Shown one piece after another: positions 7,879 to 15,966 of a stretch of 64,000 nt of DNA. The DNA is taken from positions 62,001 to 126,000 of the forward strand of contig JAAHHJ010000003.1 of NCBI GenBank assembly GCA_010692425.1, read 5' to 3'. Each line of letters opens with the position of its first letter. Positions within the stretch are counted from its first letter, which is position 1. This DNA is from Symploca sp. SIO3C6. GTDB lineage: Bacteria; Cyanobacteriota; Cyanobacteriia; Cyanobacteriales; Coleofasciculaceae. The notes beneath the pieces are model-generated. The model searched no databases. It was not told the origin of the DNA and was given only the letters and a program-made list of their open reading frames with translations. The position numbers and the translations under genes are program-made.

Positions 7879-9342
7879 ATGAACAATTCTGAAATAGCAT
7901 CTTGGACAGAAGTTCGTGCGGCTTTAAAAAAAATCTGGGGATATGATAACTTTAGACCACCTCAAGGAGAAATTGTTCGCAGCTTGCTGTCAAAGCGAGA
8001 TGCGCTAATTGTCCTACCTACAGGTGGGGGCAAATCAATTTGCTTTCAACTTCCAGCACTGCTAAAAACTGGACTAACGCTGGTAGTTTCACCTTTGGTA
8101 GCACTGATGGAAAATCAGGTGCAAGAATTGCGTCATCTCCAGTTATCGGCTGCACTCTTGCATAGTGAATTACCAACTTATCAGCGACGCCACACTCTCC
8201 AAGCTTTGGAAAGGCAGCAGCTGCGATTGCTTTACCTCTCCCCAGAAACTCTGCTCAGTGTACCAGTGTGGGAAAGATTATCTCAGCCGCAGCTAAGGAT
8301 TAATGGCATAATTCTAGATGAAGCTCATTGCCTAGTACAGTGGGGCGATACCTTTCGTCCAGCTTATCGACGTTTGGGTGCGGTAAGAACAACTTTGTTG
8401 CGGTATAAGCCTCAAGGTACAAAAATAGCGATCGCGGCTTTTACCGCCACAGCTGATCCTAGCGCCCAGCAAACCATCTGTAAAGTTTTGCAACTGCAAA
8501 AGCCAGAGATTTTCTTAATTAGTCCCTACCGTAAAAATCTCCAATTCAGGGTGCAAACTGTCTGGACTCCTAGGGGACGCCGCCAGCAGATGTTAAAGTT
8601 TATTAGAGGCAAAAATCAGCAAACAGGGTTAGTCTATGTTCGTTCTCGACGAGACTCTGAGGAGCTAGCTGAGTGGTTTGGGCAATTGGGTTATGCCACA
8701 GCAGCTTACCACGCAGGATTGAGTCCTCAACAGCGCCGTAACATTGAGGCTAGTTGGCTAAAGGACAAAATTCAATTTGCGGTTTGTACTTGCGCTTTTG
8801 GCATGGGTATCAACAAGCCTGATGTGCGTTGGGTTGTGCATTTTAGCCCCCCTCAACTGCTATCGGAGTATATCCAGGAAGTTGGAAGAGGAGGGAGGGA
8901 TGGCAAGCCTGCGGAGGCTTTAACGCTGGTAAGTGAACCCACGGGATGGTTAAATCCAGAAGATAAGCAGCGATGCAAGTTTTTTGCTGCTAAAATGCGA
9001 TCGCAATATCAGGACGCCCAGCGCTTAGTTAAACAATTGCCACGACAAGGAGAAATCGCAACGGTAGCAAGGGAATTTCGCGATGGTGCAGTTGCTCTTG
9101 CCCTTCTTCACAGTGCGAATCAACTAGAGTGGCTTGATCCTTTTTATTATCGCCAACAGCGCTCACAACAGTCCATTTCTCTTGGGCAGTTGATTGCCAA
9201 ACAGCAGCAGCAATTCAACCAGATGAATAAATATTTAACTACTGGCGAGTGTCGCTGGAAATTTTTGTTAAGGGCTTTTGGCTTTACTCAGGAGGCATCT
9301 GGGTTTCGATGCGGTAACTGTGATAATTGTTTGAAGCACTAA
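7879..9342 (+). CDS. recQ: ATP-dependent DNA helicase RecQ
   Basis: RecQ is a 3'-5' superfamily 2 helicase used in recombination and replication-fork repair. The 487-residue product shows motif I LPTGGGKS, the DEAH box, a TAT-type motif III (FTATAD), the motif VI arginine region (QEVGRGGRDG) and the C-terminal zinc site made by one upstream Cys (QRCKFF) plus CRWK and CGNCDNC. It ends right after the zinc domain, so the winged-helix and HRDC domains of E. coli RecQ are short or missing, as in many cyanobacterial short forms. An in-frame ATG at 7813 exists, but its extra 22 residues are encoded by a heptamer repeat, so I chose the ATG at 7879. Confidence 0.93.
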   Translation: MNNSEIASWTEVRAALKKIWGYDNFRPPQGEIVRSLLSKRDALIVLPTGGGKSICFQLPALLKTGLTLVVSPLVALMENQVQELRHLQLSAALLHSELPTYQRRHTLQALERQQLRLLYLSPETLLSVPVWERLSQPQLRINGIILDEAHCLVQWGDTFRPAYRRLGAVRTTLLRYKPQGTKIAIAAFTATADPSAQQTICKVLQLQKPEIFLISPYRKNLQFRVQTVWTPRGRRQQMLKFIRGKNQQTGLVYVRSRRDSEELAEWFGQLGYATAAYHAGLSPQQRRNIEASWLKDKIQFAVCTCAFGMGINKPDVRWVVHFSPPQLLSEYIQEVGRGGRDGKPAEALTLVSEPTGWLNPEDKQRCKFFAAKMRSQYQDAQRLVKQLPRQGEIATVAREFRDGAVALALLHSANQLEWLDPFYYRQQRSQQSISLGQLIAKQQQQFNQMNKYLTTGECRWKFLLRAFGFTQEASGFRCGNCDNCLKH

Positions 9343-9909
9343 GTATATTGCTCAGAGAGTATCATAATAAAGAAAATAAATAACCCTACAGTTCCCACTG
9401 ACTAAATTTTTAACTCATCTATAGCATAAATCTTATCAAAGGCTCTAAGATGCTCTGAAAGCCAGAGCTTGCAAGAGTTTAAGGGTTTATTTATAGATAT
9501 AGCGCTACGGGCAAGGCTCCAGGGCAGAGGGCTCCAAGGCAGAAGGGGTGAATTTGACAAAGTTTTAGCGATTTAGCTTGTCCTAACCTTAATACGTACT
9601 GCTATACACTCTCAATCAAATGTTTATTCTCAACATAAGAGTTAGAGAGTGAGAGAAGAGGAAAAGTTTAAAGATATTTGATGCAACTCCCTAACTTCTC
9701 AAACACCATCGGGTTGAAATTACTATTCAACTTGTCTCCCCATCTCCCTTGCTTCCCCTTCCCCAATCTCTTTATTAATGCCTTGGAAAACATTACCTAG
9801 CCTACAGTGAAGAACAAGGGTGCAAGCACTCGATGAAACTGACTTGGACAGAAAGTTCTAAAATTTAGGCAGGGAGGAGACTCCGAACAAATCGTTTCCG
9901 AGTCAGGAC
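9343..9909. other. intergenic region with MITE
   Basis: About 570 bases contain no convincing gene. They include the family 1 MITE copy at 9498-9606 and a C-rich segment (about 9735-9770) that is the complement of the GGGGAGAT repeat type. The last 60 bases before 9910 would form the leader of the next gene. Confidence 0.5.
9498..9606. repeat. MITE-like element, family 1
   Basis: A 109-base copy runs from TATAGCGCTACGGG to TACGTACTGCTATA, in the same orientation as 7664-7764. The interior TTGACAAAGTTTTAGCGATT is shared with the other copies. Confidence 0.75.
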
Positions 9910-10716
9910 ATGACTGAGAGTAAAGCGCAATTAAATAACAAAGCCCATAATGACCCTATAATTTACAGTGCCAGAGGAAAAGTTTGTGGAATCTATAGAC
10001 CTAGCTCAAAAAACTTCTTACAAGGTACCTTAATAACAGACGATGAGCTCGAGGTACCAGCTCAAATATCTGACGATTTAGGTACGATTCTCAAAGCTAA
10101 TCCCCAAATCCTTGAAATTCCCGTAGTTTGGAAGTGCTACCCGCGCACTCATCCACCTTTGTTCATGTTAGTTAAATTGAAACTCAAAAATAGTAATTCC
10201 TTAGACTTGAGACGCAAAGGTGTAAATAAGTTCCGCATAGTTGGACAAGTAGCAAGGATTAAAGAGCAATCTGTAACGGTACTTCTCAAGCGAAATCTAG
10301 AACTAGTAGAAGGAGAAGAAAACTCGTTTACACTTACAATTCAAGGAAGAATACCTGGTAGAGCTCTTGGTCAGTTTTGGCGTTTCACTGTAAGACGTCA
10401 AGGGTGGGACTGGAATATTATTACAGCAAATCCTGTCCCCAATGTTGAACAACCACTAGCAATGGGGCCGATTCTAATAGAGGAGAAAACAGTTGCCAGA
10501 GAAGTAAAGGAAAAAACCGTAAACCAAAGTGGTATAGAGCTGTTGGAAGGTCTTAGTCAAGCGGCGTTAGCGCGTCGGTTGAATATGAGTTCATCAACTA
10601 TAGCGAAACACAGAGTTAGAGACACTTTTTCTGAGTGGAGTCGCCAAAAAGATCCAGAAGGAATAGCTTGGCAGTATGACCAGAAAACCAAGAAATTTAA
10701 ACCATTTAACTACTAA
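9910..10716 (+). CDS. hypothetical protein with C-terminal helix-turn-helix
   Basis: This is a 268-residue soluble protein of two parts. The N-terminal 165 residues are beta-rich (strands around ARGKVCGIYRPS and FRIVGQVARI) and could form an OB-like nucleic-acid fold. The C-terminal 70 residues contain a clear HTH: LSQAALARRLNMSSSTIAKH, then WSRQKDPEGIAW, which looks like a DNA-binding tail. I do not recognise a named family. The architecture suggests a DNA-binding or replication/partition-like protein. It is followed after about 200 bases by a small XRE regulator in the same direction. Evidence for coding is strong; the role is inferred only from the HTH. Confidence 0.8.
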   Translation: MTESKAQLNNKAHNDPIIYSARGKVCGIYRPSSKNFLQGTLITDDELEVPAQISDDLGTILKANPQILEIPVVWKCYPRTHPPLFMLVKLKLKNSNSLDLRRKGVNKFRIVGQVARIKEQSVTVLLKRNLELVEGEENSFTLTIQGRIPGRALGQFWRFTVRRQGWDWNIITANPVPNVEQPLAMGPILIEEKTVAREVKEKTVNQSGIELLEGLSQAALARRLNMSSSTIAKHRVRDTFSEWSRQKDPEGIAWQYDQKTKKFKPFNY

Positions 10717-10810
10717 ATATTTACCCAAATAAACCTTAAAAACTGATGATGTTGTGACTGAGTTAGAATTTCTGTAGAAGTCAATTATTAATAGCTTCTG
10801 AATGATGACA

Positions 10811-10855
10811 ATGAGCAATGAGTAATGAGTAATGAGTAATGAGCAATGAACTATG
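10811..10855. repeat. GAGTAAT tandem repeat
   Basis: A GAGTAAT/GAGCAAT heptamer repeats about six times between the two DNA-binding-like genes. It is another variant of the heptamer repeats in this window. Confidence 0.8.
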
Positions 10856-10916
10856 AACAGCAAATCCTATATCTGGAGTAAGGCAAAGTATCCTTACAAT
10901 AAGTTTTCAAAGTAAC

Positions 10917-11165
10917 ATGCAAAAAAAACAATCAAGTCAACAGCCACAGGAAAATTTATCTCCCCTGAGAAAACTGCGTGAACAAGCAAACCTGACTCAG
11001 GAGCAGTTATCTGTAAGATTAGATGTTTCGACATCAACATTTAGACGTTGGGAAAATGGGAATGTTGAACCTGCAATGACCCATGAACAGTGGGTTATTT
11101 TTTGTAAAGAAATTGGCGTTCCTTTTGAGGAACTACCAAAAAAACTGAATTTACGAGCAAAATAA
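10917..11165 (+). CDS. XRE-family HTH regulator
   Basis: This is an 82-residue protein consisting almost entirely of one Cro/CI-type helix-turn-helix. Helix 2-turn-helix 3 is seen in LTQEQLSVRLDVSTSTFRRW, followed by the family's ENG turn. No effector or toxin domain is attached, and no toxin gene lies beside it, so it is likely a stand-alone transcription regulator. It ends 20 bases before the convergent aroB end. Its target is unknown; the upstream HTH protein at 9910 is the nearest co-oriented gene. Confidence 0.85.
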   Translation: MQKKQSSQQPQENLSPLRKLREQANLTQEQLSVRLDVSTSTFRRWENGNVEPAMTHEQWVIFCKEIGVPFEELPKKLNLRAK

Positions 11166-11185
11166 TCCGGAGAAATTCCTAATGT

Positions 11186-12286
11186 TCAAGACGCTTGCAT
11201 TTGGCTTAGCACCTGCCGAATCACATCTTCTGGCACTTGATCTGTTACAGTTACCTCACCAATCTGGGTAGGAAGAACAAATCTTACTTTCCCATCTTGA
11301 ACCTTCTTATCCGTTTGCAGGGTATCAATAATTGCTTCAATCTCTAGTCCAGTAGGTAACTTAGTTGGTAATTGAGCTTTCTCAATCAGAGCATCTTGAC
11401 GCTGGGCTTGGGCTGCCTGCCACATCTGAAGTTCAACCGCGATTTTACCAGCTGCCACCATCCCAATGCCTACAGCTTCTCCATGATTAACTAACTTGTA
11501 TCCTGTCAAGCTTTCCACGGCATGACCAATAGTGTGACCATAATTAAGAATCGCTCTTAACCCAGCTTCTTTCTCATCCTTACCGACAACATCAGCTTTA
11601 GCTTGGCAAGAATGGGATAGGATGATTGACAATAAATCCTCATCCAGATAGCGTCTTTGGTCAAGACGCCTAGATTCCTCTAACTTAGTGAATAACTCAA
11701 CATCCCAGATAATGCCATACTTAATTACCTCCGCCATTCCCGCACGAAATTCTCTGGGTGGCAGTGTTGTTAACACTGAAGGATCAATTAAAACCAATCT
11801 TGGCTGATGAAAAGCCCCAATCAAATTTTTCCCTTGTGGATGATTAACACCAGTCTTGCCACCAATGGAGGCATCAACCATCGCCAACAGAGATGTCGGC
11901 ACTTGTACAAAATTAATCCCGCGCAGCCAAGTGGCAGCGGCAAAACCAGTCATATCACCAATGACTCCACCTCCCAAAGCAATCATAGTGGAGGAACGCT
12001 CTAAGCGGTTTTGTAGAGCAACATCGTAGATTTTTTGTATGGATTTGGGAGTTTTATAGCGCTCACCAGCAGGGAGGGTGCAGCTAAATACTTCATACCC
12101 TGCTAATTTAAGAGCTGCGATTGTTCGTTCCCCATATCTGCGAAAAATCGCAGGATTAGATACCACTAAAACTTTTTTGCCTAGATTTAAGCGGCTAATC
12201 CAAACGCCCAAATCGTCCAAGCTATCAGCTGCAATTGCAATTTCGTAGGTATGCTGCGGTAAATCAACGCTAATAACAGACTTCAT
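11186..12286 (-). CDS. aroB: 3-dehydroquinate synthase AroB
   Basis: AroB converts DAHP to 3-dehydroquinate, the second step of the shikimate pathway, using NAD and a divalent metal. The 366-residue length is normal. The NAD-binding [11 protein letters not shown] motif, the substrate motif [20 protein letters not shown] and the metal ligands in EVIKYGI and the [10 protein letters not shown] and HGEAVGIGM motifs are all present. The protein aligns as true AroB rather than the shortened or altered synthases used for mycosporines (EVS/DDGS). It stands alone, transcribed toward the XRE gene, with petL divergent on its other side. Confidence 0.95.
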   Translation of the reverse strand: MKSVISVDLPQHTYEIAIAADSLDDLGVWISRLNLGKKVLVVSNPAIFRRYGERTIAALKLAGYEVFSCTLPAGERYKTPKSIQKIYDVALQNRLERSSTMIALGGGVIGDMTGFAAATWLRGINFVQVPTSLLAMVDASIGGKTGVNHPQGKNLIGAFHQPRLVLIDPSVLTTLPPREFRAGMAEVIKYGIIWDVELFTKLEESRRLDQRRYLDEDLLSIILSHSCQAKADVVGKDEKEAGLRAILNYGHTIGHAVESLTGYKLVNHGEAVGIGMVAAGKIAVELQMWQAAQAQRQDALIEKAQLPTKLPTGLEIEAIIDTLQTDKKVQDGKVRFVLPTQIGEVTVTDQVPEDVIRQVLSQMQAS

Positions 12287-12527
12287 CTTTTCCCGAGTTG
12301 CTGTGGGCTGTAAGCTATTGTGCCTCTAAATAGCACTTTCGACCGTTTCTAGAAAGGCAAAAAGTAAGAAGGCAAGAGTCAGGAGTTATAGGAGGCAAAT
12401 GGTTAATCATCCATCATCTCCCCATCTCTCCCTATCCCCTTCATTAAAAGTAGGGGGGTCTCAAGGCTTATTGTATCCCACAAGATGCTTCAATATACTT
12501 ATGCGAGTTATTGGAGAGAAGCGTAAA

Positions 12528-12626
12528 ATGTTGTCTGGAGTCATTGCCTACTTTTTAATCCTTAGTGCTGCTACAGTAGTTGCCCTAGGACTATTTTTCG
12601 GTCTCAAGGCAGTTAAATTGATATGA
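12528..12626 (+). CDS. petL: cytochrome b6-f complex subunit PetL
   Basis: This is a 32-residue single-helix protein. The pattern IAYFLILSAATVVALGLFFG followed by LKAVKLI matches position by position the known cyanobacterial PetL pattern (VAY...GLLFGLRSAKIL). PetL stabilises the cytochrome b6f complex in the thylakoid membrane. The ATG at 12528 is preceded by GGAGAG at 12513-12518. A longer in-frame reading from 12399 exists but adds a Ser/Pro-rich leader encoded by C-rich repeat DNA and is rejected. The stop TGA overlaps the next ATG (ATGA), so the two genes are probably translationally coupled. Confidence 0.8.
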   Translation: MLSGVIAYFLILSAATVVALGLFFGLKAVKLI

Positions 12627-13132
12627 ACTACCTGATTGCTGTCCTCAACAACCGTATGGAGGCAGAAGCAGCCTACACTAGCTTAGAAAAACAAGGTTTG
12701 CCCATGAAGCAAATCTCAATTTTGGGTAAAGGTTATCAATCTGCCGATGAATTTGGTCTAATTGACCCTAATTTACAGGCGAAAAAGCAAGTCAAGCAAA
12801 TGGCATACTGGCTAATTCCTTTTGGATTCGCAGCTGGTTACACCTTTAATGTGATCACTGCCATTGAAATTTTTCCCTGGGCAGGTAGTCTGGGAAACCA
12901 CATCATTGGCGGCGTTTTTGCTACGATTGCGGCGGTAATGGGCAGCTTTGTGGTAGGAGGCGGCGTTGGCTTGCTAAGTAGCAGTGGTGATGCCTTGCCT
13001 TACCGCAATCGCCTCAATCAAGGCAAATATCTGATTGTTGTCAAAGGTTCTGAGGGTTTGACTAAGCAAGCTACACCCATTCTCAAACAATTCAATCCTG
13101 AGAATCTTCAAGGCTACGCCCAACCAGATTAG
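12623..13132 (+). CDS. conserved membrane protein
   Basis: This is a 169-residue protein. The N-terminal 50 residues form a ferredoxin-like module (YLIAVLNNRMEAEAAYTSLE) of the kind seen in general stress 17M-type proteins. Two or three glycine-rich hydrophobic helices follow (about 60-120: LIPFGFAAGYTF, GGVFATIAAVMG, FVVGGGVGLL), and the ferredoxin-like strand returns at the end (GKYLIVVKGSEGL). It overlaps petL by four bases, so the products may be made together. No enzyme motif is seen. A role near photosynthetic membranes is inferred only from the coupling to petL. Confidence 0.85.
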   Translation: MNYLIAVLNNRMEAEAAYTSLEKQGLPMKQISILGKGYQSADEFGLIDPNLQAKKQVKQMAYWLIPFGFAAGYTFNVITAIEIFPWAGSLGNHIIGGVFATIAAVMGSFVVGGGVGLLSSSGDALPYRNRLNQGKYLIVVKGSEGLTKQATPILKQFNPENLQGYAQPD

Positions 13133-13140
13133 TATTTATT

Positions 13141-13173
13141 TAGAATCTCCCGATTAGTAGTCGGGAGATTCTA
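13141..13173 (+). terminator. perfect 13-bp stem hairpin
   Basis: TAGAATCTCCCGA at 13141-13153 pairs exactly with TCGGGAGATTCTA at 13161-13173 around a 7-base loop. No T run follows, so it is a transcription-processing or weak termination hairpin that separates the petL pair from the S4 gene. Confidence 0.6.
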
Positions 13174-13199
13174 CAGAAAAAACGCTGCATGACTTGAAA

Positions 13200-13979
13200 A
13201 TGTTGCCAAGGGAAGAACTTTTAAAAGGGGTTGAAAATCGAGAGTCTGTCGCCCGTGTTATTGATCTCGCTGAACAGGCAATTAAGACTTGGGAAGTTGT
13301 CTTGACTGATTTTCTTTCACCGCCAGTACTAATAGAAATTAAGCAACAATTTAGTCGTTTGACCGAGGTTCAGTTGCTAGCTTGGGGGGGTTATCCCCAA
13401 GCAGAAAGGCTACGTTTGGCAATTGCTCGTGAAGAAATACCCCTAGACCAATCTCAGGTAGAATTAGCGGTTATAGATATTGCTGGTAACTTTTTGTTTG
13501 ACACCGCTACCCACCGAGATTTTCTCGGTTCAATTCTAGGAACTGGCTTAATGCGAGAGAGAATAGGCGATATTATTGTCTTACCAGAAAGAGGTGCTCA
13601 GGCAATTGTAATGCCAGATATAGTGGAGTTTCTGGAAATTCACTTAACTCAGGTACGCTCCGTACCTGTGACTACTCGCCGCCTTGACTTCAGTGAACTG
13701 AAAATTCGAGAACCCAAGAAAAAAGAAAGAACAACTGTAGAGGCTTCTATGCGCTTAGATGCAATTGCCTCCGCTGGTTTTGGTGTTTCCCGCAGCAAAA
13801 TGGTTGATTTGATTAGTGCTGGTGATGTGCGAGTTAACTGGAAAGAAGTTAAACAAGCTAGTTATATTCTCAAGTCAGGAGACTTAATTTCTATTCGTGG
13901 CAAGGGAAGATTAGAAGTAGGGGAAGTGGCAATTACTAAAAAGGAACGATACCGTGTACAGTTGACGAGCTTTAAGTAA
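13200..13979 (+). CDS. photosystem II S4 domain protein
   Basis: The product (259-260 residues) carries an S4 RNA-binding domain in its C-terminal third: MRLDAIASAGFGVSRSKMVDLI, then GDVRVNWKEVKQASY and GDLISIRGKGRLEV. The N-terminal two-thirds (REELLKGVENRE..., WGGYPQAERLRLAIAREEIP) matches the family called photosystem II S4 domain protein, conserved in cyanobacteria and plastids. Its partner RNA is unknown. I start at the ATG at 13200 rather than the TTG six bases earlier. The stop codon is the first unit of a heptamer repeat array. It is probably transcribed on its own after the 13141-13173 hairpin. Confidence 0.88.
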   Translation: MLPREELLKGVENRESVARVIDLAEQAIKTWEVVLTDFLSPPVLIEIKQQFSRLTEVQLLAWGGYPQAERLRLAIAREEIPLDQSQVELAVIDIAGNFLFDTATHRDFLGSILGTGLMRERIGDIIVLPERGAQAIVMPDIVEFLEIHLTQVRSVPVTTRRLDFSELKIREPKKKERTTVEASMRLDAIASAGFGVSRSKMVDLISAGDVRVNWKEVKQASYILKSGDLISIRGKGRLEVGEVAITKKERYRVQLTSFK

Positions 13980-14048
13980 TAAGTAATAAGTAATAAGTAA
14001 TAAGTAATAAGTAATAAGTAATAAGTAATAAGTAATAAGTAATAAGTA
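13973..14048. repeat. heptameric tandem repeat (TAAGTAA)n, long array
   Basis: About ten to eleven copies of TAAGTAA start inside the last codons of the preceding gene; its TAA stop is part of the array. The array at 56829-56873 also starts at a stop codon. Confidence 0.9.
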
Positions 14049-14178
14049 AGTAGAGAGGTGATGGTGAATTCTAAGGCTTATTAATTAAAAAGTATTGGTG
14101 GCAAATATTGAGATATATCGATGCTGGATGGTGTGTTAAGGTGGGCATTCTAAAGTTAGTGACTTGGTATCTTTAGAT

Positions 14179-14385
14179 ATGCAGCGTTTAAACTATCGTG
14201 CCTTTGAAATTATTCATCAAGAACTTAAAAAGTGCTCAACCAATGATCCACTCAGTCAAGCAAAATTAGAGATTGTTCTCAATCGCTTAAAACAAATGCG
14301 ATCGCCAACAGGAGAAGCTGCATTTTTGCAGGAATTGCGAAAAGAGATTGTAGACCTAACCCTCTTCTGCCACTCTCCGAAGTAA
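14179..14385 (+). CDS. small hypothetical protein, 3' end replaced by IS end
   Basis: From the ATG at 14179 the frame gives 68 residues of helical, charged sequence (LNYRAFEIIHQELKK, IVLNRLKQMRSPTGEAAF). A TTG at 14164 would add five residues. The last codons (LTLFCHSPK) are read from what looks like the left inverted repeat of a decayed insertion element (14362-14381). The gene is therefore probably truncated or has acquired a new stop. No family is recognised. The body contains a HIP1-like GCGATCGC, as do its neighbours. Confidence 0.45.
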   Translation: MQRLNYRAFEIIHQELKKCSTNDPLSQAKLEIVLNRLKQMRSPTGEAAFLQELRKEIVDLTLFCHSPK

Positions 14386-14800
14386 CCAAGTAACAAAAAA
14401 GCCAGACTATTGATTAGGAAAATAATGTCGGAATTGATTCATGAAGTCAATTAAATCGTGAAACCCAAGGAACAAATCTTGATTAGGAAAAATTTATAAC
14501 CAGGGAGAAGTTAACCACAATATTATCGTGGGTTGGATAATTAAACGAAGATTGTTTAACATATTTTTCTATCCATGTTCATGGTTCCATTATTGAGGTA
14601 ATGGAAAAGTTATATTGTGATAAATTCCCTAGGCATTGACTGAAACTATCCCTTGCTGAATTTCGCCAATGCTTACTAAATATTGTCTAGCTACATAATC
14701 AGTCTTCTTACCTTTTTTTTGGTCTCCTGTTTCATCTATTACTACTGTAATTGAATTTTCTTGATTTTAATTCTCGGAGAGTGACACAAGAGGGTTATCC
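14357..14800 (-). mobile_element. decayed IS (IS701/IS4-type) remnant
   Basis: Inverted ends are visible: AACCCTCTTCTGCCACTCTC at about 14358-14377 and, on the other strand, AACCCTCTTGTGTCACTCTC at about 14780-14799. Between them only about 400 bases remain, far less than a full element. The minus strand holds a transposase scrap (14632-14762). No clean target duplication was found next to the ends. The internal deletion removes most of the transposase. Confidence 0.65.
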
Positions 14801-14899
14801 ATAACTTATCCAAGTTCGTACCAAACTCTAAGATAATACAGATTTTTGAGATAATTGCTTTTTCTTCAATGATCACTCCCCAAAAAACACTGCACCAGC
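14386..14899. other. intergenic region filled by the IS remnant
   Basis: The 514 bases between the small gene and the AEC carrier are mostly the decayed insertion element. The last 100 bases (14800-14899) should contain the promoter of the AEC gene. No further gene is seen. Confidence 0.5.
14632..14762 (-). pseudogene. transposase fragment (DDE type, IS701-like)
   Basis: Minus-strand translation gives about 43 residues beginning ENSITVVIDETGDQKKGKKT and continuing DYVARQYLVSIGEIQQGIVSVNA before a stop. The VVIDETGDQKKGKKTDYVARQY block surrounds a catalytic Asp of IS701/IS4-type DDE transposases. The N- and C-terminal parts are absent, so no active enzyme can be made. Confidence 0.7.
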
Positions 14900-15796
14900 A
14901 TGATTGCCATCCTCTCTACGGTTTTTCCAGTCGGGTTAATTGTTTTCGTTGGCTTTGTGGCAGGCAAAACCTTGCAACTGGAGATTTCTACACTTTCGAG
15001 CCTTTCTCTCTACGTACTTTTTCCTGTGCTAGTTATTGATAGCCTTTATCGCACTACTCTCGGTGCCGAGAATGCTATTGGTATCTTCTTAGGATTTATT
15101 GTTACTTACTTTCTACTTTGTCTGGCAGCCTGGTTACTGGGGCAAATATTAAATTTATCGGTACCAGTGCAAAAAAGCCTTGTCGCTACCACTGCTTTCC
15201 CAAACAATGGCAATCTGGGTTTACCTATAACTTTATTTGCCCTGGGAGAGTCAGGATTAGAGCGCGCAATAGTGTATATGATTGCCTCTAGCATCGTCAT
15301 CCTGACAACAGCACCAGTCTTCCTCATGGTCGGCAGTTTCTGGTCTGTAGTGCGTCTTACTCTCAAGCTACCATTAATCTGGGCAATTTTACTCGGCTTA
15401 GGCTTACACTGGTCTAATGTACAGCTGCCTTTTAAAATAGGCGAAGGTTTGCACTTGCTAGCCCAAGCTCCTATTCCAGTCGCTTTATTAATCCTGGGAA
15501 TGCAAATTGCCAGCAATCGCTTTCAACTTAAACCCTATGAAGTTGCTGCTAGCTTAATGCGTCTAGTAGGAGGAGCGCTCACAGCTTATCTGGTGGGCAA
15601 AACCCTTGGTCTTACAGGACTAGACCTACAAGTGCTAGTCTTGCAGAGTTCCATGCCCACTGCAATCACTGCCTTCTTATTAGTTAACGAGTTTGGGGGA
15701 GATGCTGCACGCACAGCTAGAGTGGTAGTTTTATCGACACTGTTAGCCTTTTTAACTTTGCCGATGGTGTTATGGGCAATTACAGTTGCTACTTGA
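14900..15796 (+). CDS. AEC family transporter (auxin efflux carrier type)
   Basis: This is a 298-residue integral membrane protein with about ten hydrophobic helices in two inverted halves. Signature stretches include FPNNGNLGLPITLFALGESG in the first crossover and SSMPTAITAFLLVNEFGGD in the second. These proline/asparagine breaks are typical of the AEC/BASS-like fold that transports organic acids or small anions. Bacterial members often export malate, malonate or similar acids; the substrate here cannot be set. It stands alone after the decayed IS, with no regulator nearby. Confidence 0.9.
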   Translation: MIAILSTVFPVGLIVFVGFVAGKTLQLEISTLSSLSLYVLFPVLVIDSLYRTTLGAENAIGIFLGFIVTYFLLCLAAWLLGQILNLSVPVQKSLVATTAFPNNGNLGLPITLFALGESGLERAIVYMIASSIVILTTAPVFLMVGSFWSVVRLTLKLPLIWAILLGLGLHWSNVQLPFKIGEGLHLLAQAPIPVALLILGMQIASNRFQLKPYEVAASLMRLVGGALTAYLVGKTLGLTGLDLQVLVLQSSMPTAITAFLLVNEFGGDAARTARVVVLSTLLAFLTLPMVLWAITVAT

Positions 15797-15813
15797 CATA
15801 GTCTTACAACAAA

Positions 15814-15966
15814 TTAAAGATTAAGATTGTAGCGGTCAGACTTGCTGCTGGTAATCTCAATATCGATTGCGCCCTCAGTAATTAGGGTGCGGTTATCTGC
15901 ATAAGCCTCAAAACTCAAGAATTCTATACTTAAGATAGACAAGAAATTACTATAAATATTAGCCAT
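15814..15966 (-). CDS. possible small protein, divergent and overlapping at the start
   Basis: A 50-codon minus-strand frame starts with ATG at 15964-15966 and ends with TAA at 15814-15816. The product begins MANIYSNFLSILSIEF and continues EAYADNRTLITEGAIDIEIT before a short polar end. The composition looks like a real beta-strand protein rather than chance. Its ATG overlaps the start ATG of the rightward gene at 15965 through a shared CATG. It could be a small protein, the tail of a lost gene, or chance. No ribosome binding site is obvious because its leader lies in the neighbour's coding region. Confidence 0.4.
   Translation of the reverse strand: MANIYSNFLSILSIEFLSFEAYADNRTLITEGAIDIEITSSKSDRYNLNL

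Noticed and set aside
11186-12286. Mycosporine-type cyclase (EVS/DDGS) instead of AroB
   Set aside because: All 3-dehydroquinate synthase motifs are present and no O-methyltransferase or ATP-grasp partner is adjacent.
12399-12527. Longer PetL product from an upstream ATG
   Set aside because: The added Ser/Pro-rich leader is read from C-rich repeat-type DNA; the 32-residue form matches PetL exactly in length.
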